A stretch of 9,064 nt of DNA from Bacillota bacterium (GTDB lineage Bacteria > Bacillota > Clostridia > Lachnospirales > Lachnospiraceae). This document shows positions 6,950-9,064 of this stretch, in pieces (positions within the stretch are counted from its first letter, which is position 1; each line of letters begins with the position of its first letter). Location of the stretch: contig WFLY01000055.1 of assembly GCA_009177215.1 (NCBI GenBank), positions 4,265 through 13,328 on the forward strand, given 5' to 3'. The notes below the pieces were generated by a model, which searched no databases, was not told the DNA's origin, and saw nothing but the letters and a program-made list of their open reading frames with translations. The translations under genes were made by a program, and so were the position numbers.

Positions 6950-7606
6950 CTACATTCGGAACATGATTTCCCTTGCTATGGATACAAAATAAGCGATGCC
7001 CTGACTGATCATGCTAAAGAACAAAAGTAATATAAACACCATAACCAGCATAGCAAACAGGGAAGCTACCATAAAGAACAGAGTCTTGCTGACAGAATAC
7101 TCATGTATCTGCATCATAGCTGCTATAATCAACAAAGCTGCCCATACCAGTGACAGACCGCTGAGTACAGAATAAAACTCTGCCTCTTCTGTGGTAACAA
7201 CATTGCTGAAGAAAATCAGCGGAAACTGCATCAGGGGATAAGGGGTCAGGGCATAACAGGTTGCCATATAAATCTGTTTCAATCTCCCCTTACCGTCAAA
7301 CAAAGTAGTCAATCCCCAGTTTCCCACACAAAACAACACCAAAGGGAATACAATGCTCGCTATGTAAAGAAAAATATTTACATCCTCCCAATATACCTCC
7401 ACAAAGATAAAGCTTGTAAACTGTAGCTTTGCAATTCTGGCAATCAATGACAGAATTAAAATGGTATTTGCCGCTGCAAGGGAACCTCGCTTTTCATGTG
7501 TCAGATCCCAAAATCCGTCCATTGGATGAGTAATGCAGTAAAGCGCAAACTTCAATGTCTTAAGATAATGCATCCAATTTTCTTTCTTTTTTAATGAAGC
7601 TAACAT
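6950..7606 (-). CDS. YIP1-family multi-pass membrane protein
   Basis: This is a 218-residue integral membrane protein with five predicted helices at about 43-64, 79-101, 114-136, 144-166 and 177-201. Two stretches fit bacterial YIP1 proteins: HPMDGFWDLTHEKRGS at 27-42, before the first helix, and GKGRLKQIYMATCYALTPY at 105-123, leading into the third. The eukaryotic family acts in membrane trafficking; the bacterial role is unknown, and the only clue is its place between the propeller/TPR gene and the DUF5696 gene of a sugar transporter operon. The start at 7604-7606 is preferred because GGAGG at 7612-7616 lies 5 nt upstream. An ATG at 7616-7618 would add four residues (MEES), but its AAGGAGG is only 2 nt away. 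The gene starts 19 nt after the preceding stop and ends 40 nt before the next gene. Confidence 0.85.
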   Translation of the reverse strand: MLASLKKKENWMHYLKTLKFALYCITHPMDGFWDLTHEKRGSLAAANTILILSLIARIAKLQFTSFIFVEVYWEDVNIFLYIASIVFPLVLFCVGNWGLTTLFDGKGRLKQIYMATCYALTPYPLMQFPLIFFSNVVTTEEAEFYSVLSGLSLVWAALLIIAAMMQIHEYSVSKTLFFMVASLFAMLVMVFILLLFFSMISQGIAYFVSIAREIMFRM

Positions 7607-7611
7607 ACTTT

Positions 7612-7616
7612 CCTCC
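7612..7616 (-). promoter_or_regulatory. Ribosome binding site favouring the shorter YIP1 start
   Basis: GGAGG, 5 nt before the ATG at 7604-7606, is well placed. A second, longer match (AAGGAGG, 7621-7627) overlaps the stop codon of the upstream gene. It is too close (2 nt) to the ATG at 7616-7618 and rather far (14 nt) from the one at 7604-7606. The choice alters only four residues. Confidence 0.55.
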
Positions 7617-7625
7617 ATCCCCTCC

Positions 7626-9064
7626 TTATTCTTTAAAGATATCTGCTGTATCTATCTCTTGCTTGACTTTCTTTATTCTGCCGATAATCAATGGCAGGCA
7701 CAGTGCTGCAAACAGGATTAAAATTATCAATACGATATGATCCTCTACCCATTCCTTACGATACTGCTTATACGCCTTGGAATAATTATCCGCATCCCAT
7801 TTCAATTCAAAATAATCCATTGCCTCATGGTATTTTTCCTGACGGAGAAGAGCACGACCGATACCAATATAGGCAAGATCATAATTACCGTTCATATCCA
7901 TAACTTCCTGCCAGCTCTCACCGGATTTTTCATATTCTCCGTTTTGGAACTGTTCAATGGCATTGAATACTTTTTTACCAAATTCAGTCTGCGTAAACAA
8001 GGTAAGACTGCAATCCAGTGCATCCAGCACTAAAATATCACGGTCCATGTGATCGATAGCGGTAGGATTCTTAAAATAACCGTCCATGTTACCGCTGCCT
8101 CCAAAGCCCCACAGAAGCCTTCCTTGATCGTCATAGCCAAAGATACGTCCTCTGTTTTTGTCCAACACTGCATAAGTATCATTATCAAAGGCAGTTACAT
8201 CCGTCATTAAGGAAGGTCCTGTAAAACCGCCGCCTTCGCCCCAATGGATATCACCAATAACATACCAGTTTCCGTTTCTGATCAGAATATCTTTCCCCAT
8301 TAAATTCAGCCTTCTAACCGAATCAATGGCTCCGGAATCCAAATCTGCTTCGGATACCGTACTGGTTACCGCATAAATAAATCCATCGTGATCCATGTAG
8401 ACGTTGTCATACTCGGTAGGTACAAAGGAAGCCATCTGTTCTCTTTGTTCCTTGGTCGCCAATTTTTTCCATATATAGTCCGTCCAATCATAAGTAACCG
8501 GTGTAGCTCCCACAAAACCCGAAAACTCACCGTCTGCCTCATATTTTATCAGACCCTTATTTACATTGGTTGCAATGCAATATATACGTCCTGCACTGTC
8601 CACAGCAAGCTTACTGGGTAAGAAGCTCATATCCTGATTAAAATTAGCGTCATCAGGCTTTACAAACTCCATTATATAGTTCAAATCCATATCCAGCTTC
8701 AAAATACGATTGTTATTCTTATCACAGATAAACATAAAACCATCATCCGTCACCGCAATGTCGCTTGGACTTGAAAACGTATTGTTCTCTACATTTCCGC
8801 GAAAGCTCTCAATCTCCCGTACCAATTCTAAACTGTCTGCACCGGTTCTCTCCAGCTCCAAAATACGGTTATTTCCCGTATCGCAAATATACACAAAATT
8901 ATCGTATACATATAAACCGGAGGGCGAACTCAATCTTTTGTCCAGCCCCAGTTCTACAGAGGTATATACTCCCACCACACTGTATGCGTCCGGAGAATAT
9001 TGAATATCTCCCCAGTAGTCAAAATTATAGGTATAACCTTCCTCTGCACATACCACCATGGAAG
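7626..9064 (-). CDS. NHL-repeat beta-propeller / TPR-like membrane-anchored protein (partial, 5' end outside window)
   Basis: The frame is open to the right edge. The first Met in the window (9057-9059) is followed at once by VVCAEEGYTYNFDYWG, which reads like the end of a signal peptide, so the true start is probably just outside. Numbering from that Met, six propeller blades are visible: 45-70 (SSPSGLYVYDNFVYICDTGN), 96-123 (SSPSDIAVTDDGFMFICDKN), 146-177, 213-233, 285-317 and 329-355. The first two carry the clear NHL pattern ending NRIL. Residues 360-430 are helical and TPR-like, with ALLRQEKYHEAMDYF near 403-417. A membrane helix spans about 441-460, followed by a short basic cytoplasmic tail (RIKKVKQ). 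The propeller and helices are thus outside the cell. NHL propellers usually bind proteins, RNA or ligands rather than act as enzymes; a glycan- or partner-binding role is inferred from the operon. The stop at 7626-7628 overlaps the ribosome binding region of the YIP1 gene. Confidence 0.85.
   Translation of the reverse strand, partial: SMVVCAEEGYTYNFDYWGDIQYSPDAYSVVGVYTSVELGLDKRLSSPSGLYVYDNFVYICDTGNNRILELERTGADSLELVREIESFRGNVENNTFSSPSDIAVTDDGFMFICDKNNNRILKLDMDLNYIMEFVKPDDANFNQDMSFLPSKLAVDSAGRIYCIATNVNKGLIKYEADGEFSGFVGATPVTYDWTDYIWKKLATKEQREQMASFVPTEYDNVYMDHDGFIYAVTSTVSEADLDSGAIDSVRRLNLMGKDILIRNGNWYVIGDIHWGEGGGFTGPSLMTDVTAFDNDTYAVLDKNRGRIFGYDDQGRLLWGFGGSGNMDGYFKNPTAIDHMDRDILVLDALDCSLTLFTQTEFGKKVFNAIEQFQNGEYEKSGESWQEVMDMNGNYDLAYIGIGRALLRQEKYHEAMDYFELKWDADNYSKAYKQYRKEWVEDHIVLIILILFAALCLPLIIGRIKKVKQEIDTADIFKE

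Noticed and set aside
8388..9003. Plus-strand frames opposite the propeller gene
   Set aside because: They lie wholly within the propeller coding region and show no family features; the minus strand has clear repeated NHL blades.
1..9064. CRISPR array, insertion sequence, tRNA or rRNA, attachment site
   Set aside because: No spaced direct repeats, transposase, cloverleaf or rRNA-like stretch was seen. The window is almost fully coding with ordinary operon spacers.

Overview
The window suggests a low-GC Gram-positive Firmicute, most likely a gut-type Clostridia of the Lachnospiraceae kind. The basis is AT-rich DNA, strong AGGAGG-type ribosome binding sites, a lipoprotein solute-binding protein, a CUT1 sugar transporter without its own ATPase, and membrane-anchored YIP1 and DUF5696 proteins. 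This placement comes from overall character; no rRNA or marker gene is present. Every credible gene lies on the minus strand, so transcription runs from high to low coordinates.

Region by region, in transcription order: (1) 9064-7626, a protein cut by the window edge, with a six-bladed NHL-type beta-propeller, a TPR-like helical region and one C-terminal membrane anchor; (2) 7606-6950, a five-helix YIP1-family membrane protein; (3) 6909-4315, a large DUF5696-type protein held by an N-terminal signal anchor, with a beta-rich region followed by a region that reads like a glycosidase-type barrel; (4) 4278-3373 and 3380-2361, two CUT1 permease subunits overlapping by 8 nt; (5) a 125-nt leader with its own extended -10 promoter and a hairpin at the predicted 5' end; (6) 2235-775, the lipoprotein solute-binding protein; (7) a rho-independent terminator at 709-743; (8) from 659 to the left edge, the N-terminal part of a separate transmembrane receptor with a four-helix-bundle type sensor, most likely a methyl-accepting chemotaxis protein.

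Genes 1 to 6 look like one operon: same strand, gaps of 19, 40 and 36 nt, an overlap, a 125-nt gap with an extra promoter, then a terminator. The working model is an oligosaccharide import system. The lipoprotein captures a glycan, the two permeases import it, an MsmX/MsmK-type shared ATPase encoded elsewhere powers it, and three surface-facing membrane proteins (propeller/TPR, YIP1 and DUF5696) act as accessories that bind, process or organise it. The accessory trio is the least understood and most interesting part. The substrate cannot be told from the sequence, and no classical glycosidase, regulator or ATPase gene lies within the window.
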